64,000 bases of DNA from JAAUTT01 sp963846585 (GTDB lineage Bacteria > Bacteroidota > Bacteroidia > Bacteroidales > JAAUTT01): NCBI GenBank assembly GCA_963846585.1, contig CAWJWO010000003.1:62001-126000 (forward strand), in the 5' to 3' direction. Numbering within the stretch: position 1 is the first letter of the stretch; each line of letters opens with the position of its first letter. The translations under genes were made by a program, and so were the position numbers. Shown here one piece after another: positions 62,632-64,000 of the stretch. Below the pieces are notes generated by a model that did not search any database, had not been told where the DNA came from, and saw only the letters and a list, made by a program, of their open reading frames with translations.

Positions 62632-63993
62632 TTATTGGTCAAAGAAGAAATCCTGCAACTCATATATATCTTTTGTCGTTAATTTTGATGAAGAGTCAAA
62701 AAAATCGTCAATAGCTTTTATGAGTTCATCAAACGAAATATAACCATCTCCATCCAGATCCACTTGTTTAAACTTTTCAGGCAGTGGGATTGACGGCTTT
62801 CCTTTATAACGGCTTTGTGCTCTGTGCATCAACAAGAAAGCGTCAACATCTTTACGGTCAACTGCATCAATATTGATTTTTTCTGCCAACACCTCAGGCT
62901 TTATTGTAACTCCATCTTCATCAACCATAGCTCCGGGAGCTGTATTAGGCTCCTTGTCCAAATAATCCGGTACCCCGTCATTATCTGTATCATAAGGGCA
63001 GCCGACACTATCCACAGCTACCCCGAATGGTGTACCCGGACATTTGTCATATATATCATAAACCCCATCGTTATCCTCGTCCCCGAACATAGCATAGTCG
63101 AAATTATCAACCTCGGCAAAGAGTTTGTGAACCAATATAGTTTTGGCGGAGGAGAATAAATCGAAATGCAGGCTAATGTATGAGTATGTAAACTTATCCA
63201 TCATCTTGTTGGCATGTCCGGTTAGCCAGGCCATGTTATCGATATTTTTGGTGAAAGTATAATGTAACTCTTCCCCTATCCGTAAATTGATCCTGTCAGT
63301 TATTGTAAAATCTATGCCAATGCTTATTGGTATGGAAAAGGTAGAACTGGCATAGGTACCATTATTTAAGGCCCGTAAATCAGTAGGATAGTAATTGTAT
63401 GAACGTTGCAGAATTTTACTGGGCATAACCCCTGCATCCTTTTCAGGTATATTACGTATTGTCCCGTCCGTCCAGTAATAGTAATGATTTCCGTGAATAT
63501 CACTTGTATCTGTTTTTGAATTAAACTGAATATCTTCAATTCCAAGCGATACAAACGGATTTATTTTAACCTTGTTCTTATTCTCTTTAATAAAATTCTC
63601 AAAATTAAACTGCAGGTTTAATCCAAAACTGGTGATATTTGAACTAAAGTTCCTGTTAAGTGCCGTGTCTGTATATGATCGTTGGTTGGCAACCAAAGTG
63701 CCTAACATGAAATAAAAGTTAGCTCTCAGGAAGTGCTTATTATCAATAAAAGTTGCAGCATTGACTCTATATCCGGGAGTCCCGACAAAAGGATTGCGAA
63801 CGTTATTGTGAACATCACCGTAAAAATTTAAAGTGCCGAAGGATATCCCCAAAACGGGTAAATACACGGGGTTTTCAACTTTTACTTCTTCATTCAGTAA
63901 CGACTCATAATAAGCTTCATCATCCTGTGCAAGGACCTGCTGAACGAGTCCTAAACACAAAACTACAGATAAAAGTCTTATTAATTTATTCAT
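62632..63993 (-). CDS. outer-membrane barrel protein with calcium-binding TSP3 and EF-hand repeats
   Basis: This 453-residue protein has a signal peptide (MNKLIRLLSVVLCLGLVQQVLAQ). A beta-barrel of about 290 residues (ISFGTLNFYGDVHNN, RANFYFMLGTLVA, IPISIGIDFTITDRINLRIGEEL) is followed by thrombospondin-type-3 repeats (DEDNDGVYDIYDKCPGTPFG, DTDNDGVPDYLDKEP) and a C-terminal EF-hand (DLDGDGYISFDEL). The layout resembles OmpA-like proteins, but an EF-hand stands where the peptidoglycan-binding domain is usual. The gene is complete, with its start 7 bp from the window edge. Confidence 0.8.
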   Translation of the reverse strand: MNKLIRLLSVVLCLGLVQQVLAQDDEAYYESLLNEEVKVENPVYLPVLGISFGTLNFYGDVHNNVRNPFVGTPGYRVNAATFIDNKHFLRANFYFMLGTLVANQRSYTDTALNRNFSSNITSFGLNLQFNFENFIKENKNKVKINPFVSLGIEDIQFNSKTDTSDIHGNHYYYWTDGTIRNIPEKDAGVMPSKILQRSYNYYPTDLRALNNGTYASSTFSIPISIGIDFTITDRINLRIGEELHYTFTKNIDNMAWLTGHANKMMDKFTYSYISLHFDLFSSAKTILVHKLFAEVDNFDYAMFGDEDNDGVYDIYDKCPGTPFGVAVDSVGCPYDTDNDGVPDYLDKEPNTAPGAMVDEDGVTIKPEVLAEKINIDAVDRKDVDAFLLMHRAQSRYKGKPSIPLPEKFKQVDLDGDGYISFDELIKAIDDFFDSSSKLTTKDIYELQDFFFDQ

Positions 63994-64000
63994 TTCACTT

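Overview
The window looks like a chromosomal segment of an AT-rich member of the Bacteroidota (Bacteroidales-like). Evidence seen in the sequence includes a C-terminal type IX secretion sorting domain, a fused SecDF, a SiaC-type (DUF1987) protein, DUF4294 and TIGR02757 family proteins, a 23S-intervening-sequence-type four-helix protein, Bacteroidota-style adhesin ends, and a TTTG / TAnnTTTG-type promoter.

The window has two halves. Positions 1 to about 31.9 kb are accessory DNA. After a SiaC-like gene, a SagB/nitroreductase-like gene and a small lipoprotein, a membrane glycosyltransferase gene is cut at 3157 by the left end of a 10-kb Tn3-family transposon (3157-13214). Its 30-bp terminal inverted repeats match at 26 positions. 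It carries tnpI (tyrosine recombinase) and tnpA, and as cargo a methyltransferase, a matrixin-like type-IX-secreted metalloprotease, a secreted protein of unknown function and an adhesin-like protein. Next comes a degraded defence island (13.2-31.8 kb). It holds a PD-(D/E)XK-like nuclease, remnants of an EEP nuclease and of HsdR on either side of an ISL3-family insertion sequence (14316-16490), a GmrSD-like DUF262 protein, an AbiU2-like HEPN protein, an ApeA-like HEPN protein, and an HD-domain gene cut by an IS21 remnant. The IS21 remnant ends in seven exactly phased 23-bp repeats. After it come a frameshifted mobilization-like gene, a type III-like Res / KilA-N / Mod operon, a broken membrane coiled-coil gene and an intracellular trypsin-like protease.

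Two tRNA genes (Leu-TAA, Gly-GCC; 31987-32259) mark a sharp change. From 32.3 kb to the end the genes are mostly core: mutS (split by a one-base frameshift), trmN6-like, a TIGR02757 gene, lolD-like, tatA, secDF, a retropepsin-like protease, an ABC/GntR/DUF4097 operon, a metallophosphoesterase, a TMEM175-like channel, an SRAP gene, lipoproteins, a hybrid histidine kinase, a DUF4294 gene and an EF-hand outer-membrane protein.

Almost every intergenic gap in this right half holds degenerate short-unit repeats from a small set of recurring 'word' families (for example GGTTCTTGG, TAGTGCTTAG, GTTAGTT, CACGTCC, CTAGCCC, TTATCTTTC). Many begin exactly at a stop codon, and one locus is an almost perfect 10-copy 24-bp array. 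None of these families was noticed left of the tRNAs. This repeat system is the most unusual unexplained structure in the window and also serves as a marker for the island boundary. All readings are by eye from the sequence; no database search was run.
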